Source: Musa acuminata AAA Group (Eukaryota > Streptophyta > Magnoliopsida > Zingiberales > Musaceae). From it: a stretch of 64,000 nt of DNA. Made by a program: the position numbers and the translations under genes. Below, piece by piece: positions 13,138 through 25,729 of this stretch. The stretch is from positions 23,157,501 through 23,221,500 of the forward strand of contig NC_088355.1 in NCBI RefSeq assembly GCF_036884655.1. Reading direction: 5' to 3'. Within the stretch, counting starts at the first letter, position 1, and every line of letters starts with the position of its first letter. The notes beneath the pieces were generated by a model, which searched no databases, was not told the DNA's origin, and saw only the letters and a list, made by a program, of their open reading frames with translations.

Positions 13138-14249
13138 TGCTTCCGCCAAACGGTCACGGAGTTTACAGGTACTGCTTAACCAAATTACTTGGTTAAACCT
13201 GTTATTTGTTGCATATCAACCTCATTGCATCACATAGATGATAGCCTACGATGATGAAGCAGGAGGCTCGTTAATCATTTTGGTTCGTCCAATGGAGACT
13301 AAAGAGAGAATGTGCCGTAAGCCACTCAAATCTGGTATGTGGTTAACTAGCAACAACAGCAATGGTTCTCGTGTTCCTGTTCGGTCGAATTTTTTTCTCT
13401 CTTTCTTCACTCGGACGCATCAGATCCCATTCAGGAGAAGTTAAAGTTCTATGGAGGACAAAAAGGAAAATGAAAAGACTTTGAGCCCTCGATCTAACGA
13501 AAATAGATTTGAATATAGGTAGGTGGTTGAGTATTTGAAAGTATTAAAGGACGCAGAAAGATGTTATGATTAGAGGTTGTAATAGCAGGAGCCAGATTAC
13601 GTGTGATCGTTGGACTCCTTGTTTCGATTTTTTTTGTTTTGTTTTGGCACAAAGGATAAGTGACTGTCAGGCTGAAACGTGAGTGAGTCCGCACTGTTGT
13701 GTATCGTGTGTCAGGTGATTTACGCGGCCATCTTGTCAATCTGACAAGGGACCTGAGTTGGTGTCGGGATATCATATCAAGCTGACGAGGCACAGGTGTC
13801 GGTATATTCCCTGAGGCGGTGATTAGTGCTACGATCCTCGCCTTAATTGATGTTTCAAAATTATGCCTCGACGACCCTTTTCTTCTGTACATTTGGATTT
13901 CCATCGTGATAAGCACACATGCTTCTGAAAACTTATTTCTTTTTGTTATTAGATGAGTGTACTCTGACATAATACATGTACATGGCATAGAAGGAGCGTT
14001 AGTCACAAACCAAAAAGGGAAAAAGAAAAGATGTCTTCAGCATGTAGATGGAAATTGAGGTGAAATCTTTCTTTCATTTTACTGAGATGCCCATGAACTA
14101 AGCTACTTAAGTAGTTCATGGGCATAACAGTTCCCGGCCACAAGATTTATTGTTGCCAAACTGCATTTTTTTTTTCCCCCTTCAAATTTGTGCTTTCGGT
14201 ACGTGCCGAAAAGAAGAAACCTGGATCGTGGCATGAAAGAATTATTCAT
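12951..14249. other. Region between two convergent genes: 3' UTRs and a (TA)n microsatellite
   Basis: No supported gene. A (TA)n run lies at about 13099-13135. The open minus-strand frame at 13494-14006 has no recognisable domain, an odd composition, and sits where the 3' UTRs should meet. Confidence 0.6.
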
Positions 14250-17200
14250 TCAGAACGATATGTCGGTCATGCTAGCATCCTGCTCCATCACCCTATATGA
14301 GAACCCAATCTCTTCTCCGGATCGCCTTCTGACCGCACTTGCCCTTTGCACCAAACGAACTAGTTCTTGCACCACTTCAGACATCGGAGGTCGGAATTCT
14401 GGCTCCGGCTGTAGAATTTGATAGCACATTAGGTTCAGGCTCTTGAGAGTTATAAGTATCTTTAAAGCTCAACGCCAGAAGAAACGAAAATGCATGTCTA
14501 GATCACAAGAACATGAGTTACAAGTATCTTTAAAGCTTGAGGCCAGAAGAAATGAAAATGCATGTCTAGATCACAAGAACATAACTGCAAAATGGCCTCT
14601 GTAAATGATAGAAGTAGCTGTTTCATCTTTCCGGATCAAGAAAAATCAGATAGTAATATATAATTAATTGAATATGCATGACATATCTTTTAGAGAAGCG
14701 ATAAGGCTTTGCAGAAAAATGAAGCACCAGGTTCTGTTTATGCTTCCATTTTCTGATCCCACTATTATTGCTTATATTGGGTTGTCTTTTGACCTCCTGT
14801 TCCCTAATGCTTTCGACTCTGTAAAGTCATAAATGTTGGTGTGTGCTTTCGCTTGGTTTATAAAACTGATCTTAAAAGTATCGAGTCAAAAAGATGTCAA
14901 ACATATACCTGAATTTGATCTCTTGGGTCATGTAATATGCGTAGTCTGCTAATTGTACTCAGATTGTCAAAAAATGTGGGAGTAATAATGATTCCGAAGA
15001 ACAAGTTTTTGTAAGAAACCATAGATGATTTTATAACCAATAAGTTACATGTAAACTGCATGAATAATTAAAAGAAATTACACATTAGAATGAGAATGTT
15101 TAGAGTTCAGTGAGCAGTGAGATTGGGCTTCTTGATTAGCTGCAAAACTGAACATTGCAAAGTGCAAGACACTCGGATTATACAGGTGTGTGATTATCTG
15201 GACTATTGGATATTTTGTCAATGATTTATATAATGAAAGTTTGATTGTTCCTGATGAAATCAATGTCAGAGCATTTATCAGGAAATAATAGCACCACAAA
15301 CTCTCCTGTTGAGAGCGTGATCAAAGTCTAAGTCTCAGAAAAAAAAAAAAAAAAAGCCCTAAGCATCTACATGCTGATAGCAGAACAGACAATATCACAA
15401 TCTGGAGCTCCCCATGTGAATGTTGCTCAAGCATAAAACATGCAGCAGAAGTTTCTTGGTGCTAAAAGGACAAATAGGAAAGGAAAAATAAGATGAAGTA
15501 CCTGAACACATAGTGCAATTATGTCAGCAAAACGCGAAAGGGATTTTGCAGGATACATTCCATTCAACGCTGCATCAACCATCTTAGATAATGCATCAAT
15601 ATCATGGAGTTGAGGGGTAGCCCATCTGACAAGGGACTGTTCTGATCTAACTCTAGAACTGAAAGAAGCAAGCAAATGGAAAGTATACATTTCATATCCG
15701 ATATTGACAGACCAAATAAGTATATGAGCGATTCGAAAATTAGACAGTTACTTTCTGAAGTCAACAAAATCAAATAAGCATGTGAAAAATCATATGAAAT
15801 TATGAGGCAAGCAAGATAGACCTGTCCAGTGGCTTCTGACCAGTCAGTAGCTCCAACATCACTACTCCGAAGCTATAAACATCACTCTTTACAGTATACA
15901 CTCCAGACAATGCAAATTCTGGAGCACTATAACCAAAGGAGCCAACTACCTCTGTCGAAACCTATCAAGTGAAAAGGCAAGTGACAATTTAGAGAGAGAT
16001 ATTTCATAGCCAATCTCATTGGTATATGACTAATTTGTTGTCACTTACCTTTCTTTCTGTACTTGGTGTTAATGCAGCTAATCCACAGTCTGATAAGCGA
16101 GGATTAAGCTCTTCATCAAGTAGTATGTTTGCAGACTTCAAGTTTCTATGTACTACAGAAGGCAAGCACACTTCATGCAGATACCTGTGAAGTCAAAATA
16201 CATTTAATTTTCCGGTAGGAACATATATTACACAGAATACTGAACCAAGCACAGCACTTACTCCAGAGCCCTAGCAACGCCAAGTGCCACTCTCACTCGT
16301 GCATTCCATGATAAAGTATTGCTACTATCATTAGCAAAGTGCAACATATCATGCAGAGTCCCGTTACCAATATACTCATAAACCAAAAGCCGCTGCCCAT
16401 GTTCGACACAGTATCCTGAAAGTGTCACGATATTTGGATGCCTAAATCTTGACATATTTGAAATAGCCTCAAGAAAACTATCCTCTTCTTGTAAGGATAC
16501 TGCTGCACTGTCAATCTTTTTAACAGCCAAAATCTGGGAGAGGCAACAAACTGATGTCATGTCTGCAACTGTTTAAATATAACATACTGTCAAAGTTATT
16601 AGCAAGATGCCCTTGAAGCTTCTCCACTGACATGGAAGTTTGATGATTATACTAAGCTAATCAACCAGATCTGCAAGTAATTTCAGTTAAGAGGGATGGG
16701 GGAGGGGAAGAAAAAGGGGAAAGTGAAATTTGGAATGTTGAACTATCAAAAGCAGCTACTTATTGCATAGGTTAATAGTAACATTATCAAACTTACTGGA
16801 AACTAGAAATAACAGCACATCAGCTACTCCAATCATGAAAATAGGCAATCACATTGATCGAGATGGACATGTGATAGAACAGCATTAAAGACTTCTTCTA
16901 TTTTCGAGTTCACCATATGCATGAAGCACAGGAGGCATATTCTCATCTTCCCACTTTGACATATTTTTCATTTGAACAATTGTATTACAACGCATGAGGT
17001 TTTCGATAAGTATCTCTTACTGCAGAGAACTATAAACCCAAACAAGATATAATAGTTAATGAAGGTGATCAAAGATTACCTTTCCATTCGGGAACTCTGC
17101 TCTGTAAACCCGACCAAAAGAACCTTCACCAACAAGACAATCCTGACTAAAGCTATTTGTTGCAATCTGAAGAGAAGCAACAGTATATGATGTTGCAGTT

Positions 17201-20200
17201 ATAGGGACTTTTGATGGCTTTGCAGCCATATTCTTCCCATGTAACTTCTCAACCATCACTATATCAGTAGGAGGTTTCGGACTAGTTATGGAAGAACTTT
17301 TCAGCCTCTGCTCTTGCATCTCCTTCTTTGTCACTGATAATATCATGTAGAAAGGCGAAAAACTTCTTTAATTATACGGTTATATTGATTGCCAAGTATA
17401 ACATGTAATTTCAAAAATCTGAACAAAGAAAGAATATAATATGAAAGCCAATGAAACTGCTCCTTAACACGCTTGCACTGAACCCTGATGAACCAACACA
17501 GTTAAAAATGTATACTTATTGTGCAAGGTTTATGGAGATTTGAATCCAGAACAGTAAAAGGAGAACAACATATTTTCCCATGTGAATTTGGCAAAAATTT
17601 GGTGGATCTACATTGTATGGTGTTAAGCACACAAACTTTGACAGACTATGCATTAATGTTCCAGAGCAGTCTACAATTTCATCAGTCAATGTTATCCACT
17701 AAATTTCTCTTAGTCATTAATCTTATGCACTATAATGAATTGATGCATTGTCATCTGCCATGAGATAGAATCCAAATGATTTAAAGTAAATTGTATTGCA
17801 CATGAATGTTTAGGAAAGAGCTTATAACTGTTGAATCTTGGATTTTGATGATGAAATCAATTGATGAATTAATGATTTAATCCATGTGTTGAGAAAAATG
17901 ATGCAGGACTAACTACGATCGTGAAAAGATGAAACAATTAAAGAAGAATTGAATGTTGGGCCGAAGTCAAAGATCGAGCATCGAGCCAGAGGAATCGGGG
18001 GATACGCCGAAGGTTCAAACGATGCGTCAAAAGCTCACCGGGAGTTCGCCGAAAGCTCGCCGGAAGATTGCCGGGAGTGCGCTGGAAGTTTTGCCGGGAG
18101 TTCGGATGAACAATTAACGTGCTGGACAACTAGGATTGCTTGCATTGTAATTGTTTAGCCTTAATTATCGTAGTTAAGGTTTCAATTTGAGTTAGTTTTG
18201 GGAGAAATCCTACTAACTCAATTAGGGGCCAATTGGGCCCGAATGAGGGCTGATTTGGGCTGAATGGATGGCCCATTCAATGACTTGGTGCCACGTCAGG
18301 CGATAGCATCGCCAGAGCTAACGGTGGAACCGCCAAAGGCTCGGCCTCTTAGGGAGTCTAAGCGATGGTACCGTCGGCAGTTAATGTTGCCAGGCAGTGG
18401 TGCCGCCAGAGCCCAGTTTCCAGGCTTTATCAGGCAGTGGTACCGTCCAGTGTTAGTCTGCAAGCAGTGGTACCGCTAGTACCCCGAGAACCCGGGATAA
18501 GACATTTTTTGGCTCCATTTTTTAAGTCATTTGGGGTCTATAAATAACCCACTCATCCCTGTTCAATATATAGAACATCTTGAACGAAAATTAGTGTGAA
18601 ACGTTGTTGTAATTCCTAAAAGTTCCCTTTCTCTAGCTCTAAGTTTTGAATTCAGTTTGAGAGAAGGGTGAGTGAATTGTAAAGGTTGTCTTCTAAACAT
18701 GTGAAAAAGAGAAAAGAGTTGTAAGAGGATAGTTGGTCTTTGCCCATTGAAAGAAGACAGTTAGTGAACACTGATGGCCTCAACGGAGGAGGAATCGAGA
18801 GTGGACGTAGGTCATGACGACCGAACCACTATAAATTTGGTGTGCATCTTCTTTCTGCTCTTCATTACTATTATTTTTCTGCTTTAACTGCTTATTATAT
18901 TTACTCTAAGTCAAGCACACTTTGATATCATTTCCGATACGGTTTCATCGAATCAAGCTTTTCCAAATCATTGAAGTTTTCCGAATCGACGTCGTTTTCC
19001 TAAAATCACTAATTCACCCCCCCCCCCCCCCCCCCCTCTTAGTGCCCGATTTCGGTCCTAATAATAACTAGTCAACAATATAATCCTATCATAACCAGAA
19101 CTACTTGTTTCCCTATACTTTTTATTAAAGTTGCACTATCTCCTGTTCCAAAAAATATTTATCATGTTACAATATTTTCATTTTTTGCTTTTATATTTAT
19201 TAATAATCATTTATGGCTGAAGCCGCCTAATGGCTTGTTCTGGTTTGGTCAACCTCGTTTGTTCCAACTGATTTATAACTTTTGGATATAGTTTTGTCAC
19301 AGTTTGCATTCAGATACCACACTAATTACTTCCATAAAGAAGAGGAGCCTACACTTTGCACCTGCTGCTATAATTTTTCTGGAATTTCTTGGCATGAAAA
19401 CAACTTAAAGGTTGGTCTTCATGATCACCCTCTTTAAAACTTTCACCATTTATTCTGATATATAATTGCAGAAACCCAATGTAATCATGTACTAAAATAG
19501 CATAGGATTTAGCATGAAAGCTTCTTGTCCTAATAGTATGCATAAACAAGCCGTTATAAAATTTTTTGACTATTAGAACTAAACAGAAACTATGTTTTAC
19601 TTAATATTATCTCAAAATGTAAAAACAAAATAGAGAAAGGAAACTATTTTGTTATCAATAAATAAATATCCAGATTCTTATGCAACGTCAATCTTGGCTA
19701 ATTAGTGACATACTATGATGAATTATTTACAACAAATACTAGCATATTTCAGATATGTAGGATATTGAAATGCCCAGAACTCAAATTTATGAAAAAAAAA
19801 GTAGTACCTTTATTTGTACCCACAGCAGCAGATGTTCCAGAGTCATTCCTGTTATTTACATTGCCATTTTTACACTTCTGGATGTTGTGAAGGCATAATA
19901 TAATAGCTAGTATTATGCACAAAGCACCAAATGCTGAGCCTATGACTATCCCTATCAGCAGACCTGCAGTCAAACTCTTCTTGTTGCGTACATGATCTGG
20001 AGCGGATGATTTACCCCCAGACCCCTGTGAAGGGTTCCGAGTGTTATTGTGACTCCTGTGCAGTCTACCAGGAGGCGGTGGCATGTATGGAGGTGGAGGT
20101 GGAGCCGGACCATGAGAAAAGGAATTACCACCAATTCTATGTATGAAATTGCATGCATAAAATCAGGAAAGATGAAACAAAGACTTGCATTGATGAAAAT

Positions 20201-22538
20201 CAAGACCCTCTTTCTACCCCCGTGAAGAGTTCTACTCACTCAAGATTTGTGATTGATTTGAATTCCTGGGGTATCCAGCCATTAAACTGGTTATTTGCAA
20301 TATTTCTGACAAAAACAAAGTGAGTTAGATTGATTATCCATAGAAAATGGTCAGTAAGACTTTGTACAGGGTAACTTACAGAGTAGTTAGGTCTAGATTC
20401 ACAAGAATATTTACTGGGCCCATAAATTGATTGTCCTGCAAATAACTGCAGAGAAGTGAAAAATGATTATAGGGTAGTGAGTTTCACATATGGCAGCAGA
20501 AAATGCAGCTGTAAACAAGCAGCTATTATCTTGTACACTCACAGATTTGAAAGGTTTGACAGAGAACCAAAAGAGTTTGGAAGATCTCCCGTGAAGCTGT
20601 TGAACGACAAATCCCTGTCATGAATTGCTTACAAGCTTCAAACTTACATACAATGCAAAACATAACAAACATTGACAGGATAATTCATCTTTATGAGAAG
20701 GTAAGAAAGCTGGTCCTACATACATATAGAGACCCAGTCATGTATCTCTATCACTCGCGTGCCTGAAATCATGAATGTGAGTGTGCTTTTACCATTCGAA
20801 TTGGTCATTACAACAACAATAGGTCCATCCTGAATGTGTTTTTAAATAAAATGATTTAACTATTCCTATTGTACTAAATATTTTGAAGGAGGCCTTTTCC
20901 CCATATAGACATCAAAAGAGGTAAAGATATGTATAACTTATTACTTCAGCAAAAAGCTAAGCCATTTTTTCCTAGAGATGTTACATTTATACAATGAGTG
21001 CTTCCATGGTAGAACTGTAACTGAGGCTTCAATAAGAGGCTAAGATATAGAAGGTTTATCTCTCATCACATTCTATATTTGTTCACCTATCATCTTGTTT
21101 TCCTCTGTTTATTGGCAAGTTGAGGTACGTACAAAGATTATAGCATATAGCCACTTCAATATCCATCAGTCCAACAATTTAGAGTGAAGCTTTTATACTT
21201 GCTATTCTTTTCCAGTATATTACATAATGTACATCTAAGTAAAATCAGTAGATTAATTAAGAACACTTTTTAGTTTCTACTCCACTCTTAACTACCATAC
21301 TTGACATTAAAGGATGATAGTCTTCCTGGGTGACAGCATATCCTACTTAGATCACTATGCTTGAAGAACATGATCAATGCATAAATATAACGGAACATAT
21401 TAAAATTAATAAGCATCAAACCATCATAAACAGGTCTTCTGGTACTTTACGATGTAGGTAAGGTAGAAATTCTAATAGTAGCACGATCAAATTCTACTGT
21501 CGAACGAGATTGTTAAAGATCTTACAACTCAGAGAGGTCCTGAAGATCGCTGAAGATATCACCAACTGTTTGAGACAGTAGGTTATGGCTGAGATTCCTA
21601 TAGTTGATATAATTTACATACTCATCAGTATGAAAATTATTTCCATAATTGCAATGCATATGGAACCCCAACAAGCAACTTACAGGTAATTGAGTGAAAC
21701 CATGGAAGATATAGAGTATGGAAGATTCCCAGAAAGATCATTGCCGGCAAGATTCCTGCATAATTGAAGGAAGCAAACCATGTCAATTCACCAATGGTGA
21801 AAATGGCCCAGGGAAAAAGAAATGAAATCTAAGTGCCAGAACACTAAAAACATTACAGATAGGTTAGGTTCGGCGGTAATTGATATGGAATGGTTTCATG
21901 TATGTTGTTGTTGCTCAAGTCCCTACAAACAAACATGAAAAGGAAAGACCACATAAATTTCTTGATTCAAGAGCGAACGTTGTTGTTAATGGAACGGAAC
22001 ATAGAGTGAGATCTCTCACAGTGTTTTCAAGGACAAGAGATCCGAGAGTAGGTATCCCAGAGAACCATTGAGCCCTAATCCCGACAGATGGCTGCGGCGG
22101 CACAGGAAGCAGCATGATCACCAAACAAGAACAAGAGAAGAAACGGAGGTATCTAAACAGGAGACTCGGGAGCCATTACATGGCAACCACCGCCGAACCA
22201 GAGCAAGAAACCCCCAACCACGAGGTACCACACGGATCACCCCCGCTGCGCGTCCACCCGGAGAGCTGCCGCGGGCTATTCAAGGAAGCATACAGCACAC
22301 CAAGAGCTTGAACTGCAAATCAATTCCTTGATCATCTCAATGGAGAGTCGATTTTGCCGACTACATCTACGACAACTCAGACAAAGGAAAGCGTACCATC
22401 CAATGAGTCGGTGGCCGATTCCACCGCCACGGCCACTAGAGTAGTCGAGAGGAGGAGAAGAGGAGCAAGATAAAAAAGAGCCGCTAGTGATGCGCGGGAA
22501 CGATCCATTCCCACCAAGAAACGGGAAGCAAGCCTCAT
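14250..22538 (-). CDS. SRF: STRUBBELIG-RECEPTOR FAMILY (SRF) leucine-rich-repeat receptor kinase, 16 exons, complete
   Basis: A plasma-membrane LRR-V receptor-like kinase; relatives act in cell-cell signalling and tissue patterning. Exons (high to low): 22538-22397, 22312-22180, 22091-22020, 21922-21857, 21755-21684, 21597-21526, 20614-20543, 20445-20380, 20305-20240, 20136-19808, 17333-17080, 16533-16262, 16184-16049, 15961-15822, 15658-15502, 14408-14250. They sum to 2208 nt, 735 residues, without a frame break. The ATG at 22538 is the first after an in-frame stop. Residues 1-40 are a signal peptide; 41-92 the SUB domain with W..SGGDPCG..W; about 93-250 LRRs on 66/72-nt exons; 264-276 proline-rich; 311-336 membrane span; 430-705 kinase with GEGSFGRVY (432-440) and K453. 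The catalytic loop reads HRN (551-553) and the magnesium loop DCG (571-573), so it is an atypical kinase; APE is kept (597-599). Closest in kinase sequence to the SRF4-8 group; the exact member is not assigned. Confidence 0.95.
14447..14582. repeat. Tandem duplication, 2 x 68 bp, in the last intron of the SRF gene
   Basis: The units gagttataagtatc... at 14447 and gagttacaagtatc... at 14515 run in parallel through tctagatcacaagaacat and differ at a handful of positions. They start about 40 bp upstream (in gene sense, downstream of the branch region) of the last exon's acceptor at 14409-14410. Confidence 0.85.
17829..19063 (+). mobile_element. Solo LTR of the C/G copia family in intron 10 of the SRF gene
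   Basis: Begins TGTTGAATCTTGG and ends GGTCCTAATA. It is flanked by a perfect 5-bp duplication ataac (17824-17828 and 19064-19068). At 1235 bp it shares with the long LTRs of element C the start, the dyad-containing middle, the TATA block and the poly-C tract near its end (20 C at 19017-19036). No internal region is present, so it is the product of LTR-LTR recombination. It lies antisense to the host gene. The terminal CA has become TA. Confidence 0.9.
18539..18546 (+). promoter_or_regulatory. TATA box of the solo LTR
   Basis: TATAAATA in the same place (after ggggtc, before accc) as in the LTRs of element C. If active it would make antisense or intron-initiated transcripts within the SRF gene. 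Confidence 0.5.
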
Positions 22539-22927
22539 CTCCTCTCACAATCTCCTCCTCCTCCTCATTTCTCTCTCATGACAGCGCAGGAGACTCATAT
22601 GCTTGCCTTCCAACACAAAAGTAGTGTCGGCCAAGCCATTTTCCTTAAACAAAAAGGATTTTCTTTTGCATTTAAGGAGTAAGGAAGAAGAAGGGGGAAA
22701 GGAAGATGACAAAAGCGGGATTTTCTTTTGCATTTAATTACTTGCTTGACTGCTACACTCTCATGTTTAGGCCCAAAACCTAACCAAAGTGAAGAGAGTG
22801 TGACAGCGCATGGGATCTCAATTTCTTGGCTGTCTTCAGCACTGCAATTTAAATATATATGTGGCTGCACTTTTAACGGCTACTTATGGATAGGTTGAGA
22901 ACGTGAAGCAATTACCTTTTTTACCTT

Positions 22928-22990
<63 letters not shown>
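22539..22990 (-). promoter_or_regulatory. 5' leader and proximal promoter of the SRF gene
   Basis: Immediately upstream of the ATG the minus strand is GAGGAGGAGGAGGAG-rich (plus 22547-22566), a common plant 5' UTR composition. A 19-bp direct repeat, ggattttcttttgcattta, occurs at 22657 and 22719. A (TA)n run closes the region at 22935-22987. No TATA box can be singled out. Confidence 0.35.
22935..22987. repeat. (TA)n microsatellite
   Basis: About 26 uninterrupted TA units, some 400 bp upstream of the SRF start codon. Confidence 0.95.
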
Positions 22991-22991
<1 letters not shown>

Positions 22992-24050
22992 CTGTTAAAA
23001 TCATAAATCTGGATCTTTATCACAATCATATTTATTTATTTATTTGATAAAAATTATAAAATTCATACGGAAAAGTAAAAAAATAATTCTTCTTAGAACA
23101 TTGATAGAGGTAAAATCAATATTTTTACATTTATTTGGATATTTAAATATGCCTGGGTTTAACAAATCCGAAAGATCTTAGTAACTACGTCCGACTTCAC
23201 TTAAATATGAAATTTATTATTGAGTGCCGAAATCTTCCCATTACACTTGCGCTCGCATGACTCGAGAACTTGACACACAGCCTTTCCATGTTCACCCAAG
23301 AAACGAAAAGCAAAAAACACAACAAATATAGTAAAAATTAAATAAGTATAAAAAATAATATAGGTTATATTAATACAGGTAAATTTAAGAATGGGTTTCC
23401 AAATATATTTATGCAGTCCAAGACAGATACTTTTATTCTCAGTAAGAGATAATATCTTTAGCTTCACTCACCCTTGTTTTGTACCGGTGGTGAAACCGTG
23501 GACTAGGCTGTCAGAAGACGTATCGAGCATTGACCTCAATAAAGTATGGGTTCATATCATCAAGGTGGGAATAGGAGGAGCACTATATACATGTGATGCT
23601 TTTTATTATGAGATCATCTTCCTGAAACTTAAATTCTCCAACTGGTTTCATAAATACATTCTATATTCTTAGTTGACTCAGCATGCAAAGAAAGATGATA
23701 ACAGGCATGAGGATAGAGTTCAGAGCAAAGTTGCAGACTCTGGGGAATAGTCACATGAAGACCAATTCATAATCTCATGAGAAACTTATGATGGAAAAAG
23801 AGATTCAGAAGCCTTTGTGTCATCTATGAGATCACTTGGAAGAATTTAACAAATATTTTTCTAACACTTTCTCATGAAGGCAAGATTTAAAGATCAACAG
23901 CTGAATTCTTTCTTGGATACTGAGATCATCATCCGATGGGGATATATATAATATGAGATAGTAGATAATTGTAGGTGGGTGGTGGGGTTGGAGCAGCTGT
24001 TGGGAGAACAGGATTTGGGGAGGGGTTGGCATAAGTCAATTGATGAACTG

Positions 24051-24055
<5 letters not shown>
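22990..24055. other. Intergenic, AT-rich, no supported gene
   Basis: Two short minus-strand stretches look weakly exon-like. One is around 23474-23545, with GTGAGT right after an open stretch. The other is around 23230-23300 and contains AVCQVLESCERKC. I could not join them into a convincing gene or recognise a family. Confidence 0.3.

Positions 24056-24091
<36 letters not shown>
24056..24091. repeat. (GA)n microsatellite
   Basis: An uninterrupted AG/GA run directly before the ATG of the cysteine-rich frame at 24092; GA tracts are frequent in plant 5' UTRs. Confidence 0.95.
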
Positions 24092-24095
<4 letters not shown>

Positions 24096-24364
24096 GCTGT
24101 TGTTGTTTTGCTATTATTGCTTGCTTTCCATGCTGTGAGAGGTGGTGCAGAAGATGGTGGAGATACAAAAATGTGTTCTCTTCCTGTCATCTTGTGTTTG
24201 TTGGCATAAGTTTGATGCTTATATTGGCTTTTCTCACGTACCGCACTGAAGAAGCATGCTGTGGACCATCACCATGCATCCCAGAAGAAGAACAAGCTGA
24301 AGAGAAAAAAAAAAAAAAAAAAAAGCTGATGTCTGATACTTATTGTACTCGCAATCCACCATAG
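24092..24364 (+). CDS. Small cysteine-rich hypothetical protein (90 residues), doubtful
   Basis: Starts MGCCCFAIIACFPCC right after the GA tract. MGCCC is the kind of N-terminus that carries myristate/palmitate on membrane-attached plant proteins. It is followed by a basic WCRRWWRYK segment, a hydrophobic stretch (about residues 33-49, VFVGISLMLILAFLTY), an acidic EEEQAEE run and a lysine run encoded by poly-A. I recognise no family. The poly-A-coded lysine run and the lack of a conserved domain argue against a real gene; it could equally be a first exon. Confidence 0.2.
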
Positions 24365-25240
24365 TGGAAGCTGTCAAGACAATGTGACAAAGATACATCT
24401 GTGATGAGAGCTCATATCACTGTGTGAAAAGAAGAGAAAATGAAAACACAACCCTTGTTTTGTGACGACAATTCCAATTGGCTTCTCTTGCCATTAAGAT
24501 ATATACGTGGTTAGCTGAGGCTGGGAAGCAACAACTCCTTTCTTTGATAAGATGTGCTCCCGTGGAACTGAGACCAGTACGTTACTTCAAACTTTCACAA
24601 AGGGAAAGCCATAATTCGAGGCAATGATTAGGGTCAACAGACAGACAGCTGAGAACTGATGCTGTTGTAGCAGTACCACTTGATGCAAGCATTAACTGTA
24701 TACTATATATAACAAAAATAAAAGTGATGGAGGAGCAACCATGACGGAAGACTGTCACCTTCCTCGAGTGACTTCCACTATATATAAATTACATGACGGT
24801 GATATCGATTTGATTCGAATATTTATTTGATTATCGATCTATATAAAGATGAAGACCGGATGAAAGTTTTTCGATGATATAATTAATTTTAAAATAATTT
24901 TTTTTTTAAATAAATAATAACTGACTTCGATTATTGTGATCTGTGATCATTTTATAGTGAGCTTAATATAAAAAAAATATTTTAGGATATGAACAAAATG
25001 TTCTTTTCAAATTTTATACTAGGTTGAAATTCATAAAACTATATTATTGATTGAGACTAGTATGCTGTCACATATAGAATCATTACTCTAATAAAACAAC
25101 ATTATTCTTCCAAGAGTTACCAATGATTTGCACCAATAAATGAACCTTTGCATGCATGTGAAATCTATTCAAGTCCAAGTAGGACATTAAGTACAGAAGA
25201 CATTCAATCTCTTTAAAAATCAATTTGTGTTTTTGTGCAG
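24365..25240. other. Intergenic, AT-rich, nothing recognised
   Basis: No open frames with protein-like composition, no repeats of note and no LTR ends. Confidence 0.4.
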
Positions 25241-25307
25241 CGACCACTGCAGCCATCCTGGAATTCTACAGCAGAACATGCACAAAGGCCGGCATGGACA
25301 GCAAAAG
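25241..25307 (+). other. Isolated exon-like segment
   Basis: Bounded by a good acceptor (tttttgtgcag) and donor (gtaagg). In one frame it reads TTAAILEFYSRTCTKAGMDSK, which has protein-like composition. No neighbouring exons could be attached, so it may be a gene relic or chance. Confidence 0.2.
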
Positions 25308-25489
25308 GTAAGGGAACCAAGAGGCAAATTATGTTCCAATCATCCACACCTACAGCATTAGTAACTATGAATCTTGGGATCCCGAATCATTTCTCGTCCC
25401 TCCCAAGTCCCCATTAACAGTCACAAACCAGAAGAAGAGCAGCAAGTACATCCTCCGTCCCTCGTTACATGCATGAGATCTATACGCTA

Positions 25490-25705
25490 ACGTGTGGCGT
25501 ACTTAGCGCGCATGGGAGGTGGAGGTATGACATTAGGCGAAGCATCGGGATGGGCAGCACGGTTCTTGGCGCGAACCTTATTGATGTACTCCGTGGCCCG
25601 TACGTCGACGCCGCCGCCTCCGTTTCCGGCTGCACAACGTTGGTGACGATGTGCCTCTAAGACTCCACCCGCCGCATGTCCACCATGGCCGGCCGTCCCG
25701 CTTGC
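25490..25705 (-). other. GC-rich open fragment, possible 3' end of a small gene
   Basis: The minus-strand frame ending near 25487 contains GGGVDVRATEYINKVRAKNR and then a proline-rich tail, PNVIPPPPMRAKYATR. The local GC content is much higher than its surroundings. No ATG with a convincing upstream context is visible and I do not recognise a family. It may be a relic. Confidence 0.25.
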
Positions 25706-25729
25706 CAAGGCTGATGGGCAGATAGCCCA

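Noticed and set aside
13043..13444. Two short plus-strand frames after the transporter stop codon
   Set aside because: One is coded by the (TA)n tract, the other has no domain; both lie in the presumed 3' UTR region.
13494..14006. 170-residue minus-strand open frame
   Set aside because: Low-complexity, basic and serine/threonine-rich composition, no domain, and it lies where the two 3' UTRs converge.
23201..23560. Possible two-exon minus-strand gene with FTTGTK and AVCQVLESCERKC segments
   Set aside because: Acceptor site is poor, the phases could not be made to agree with confidence, and no family is recognised.
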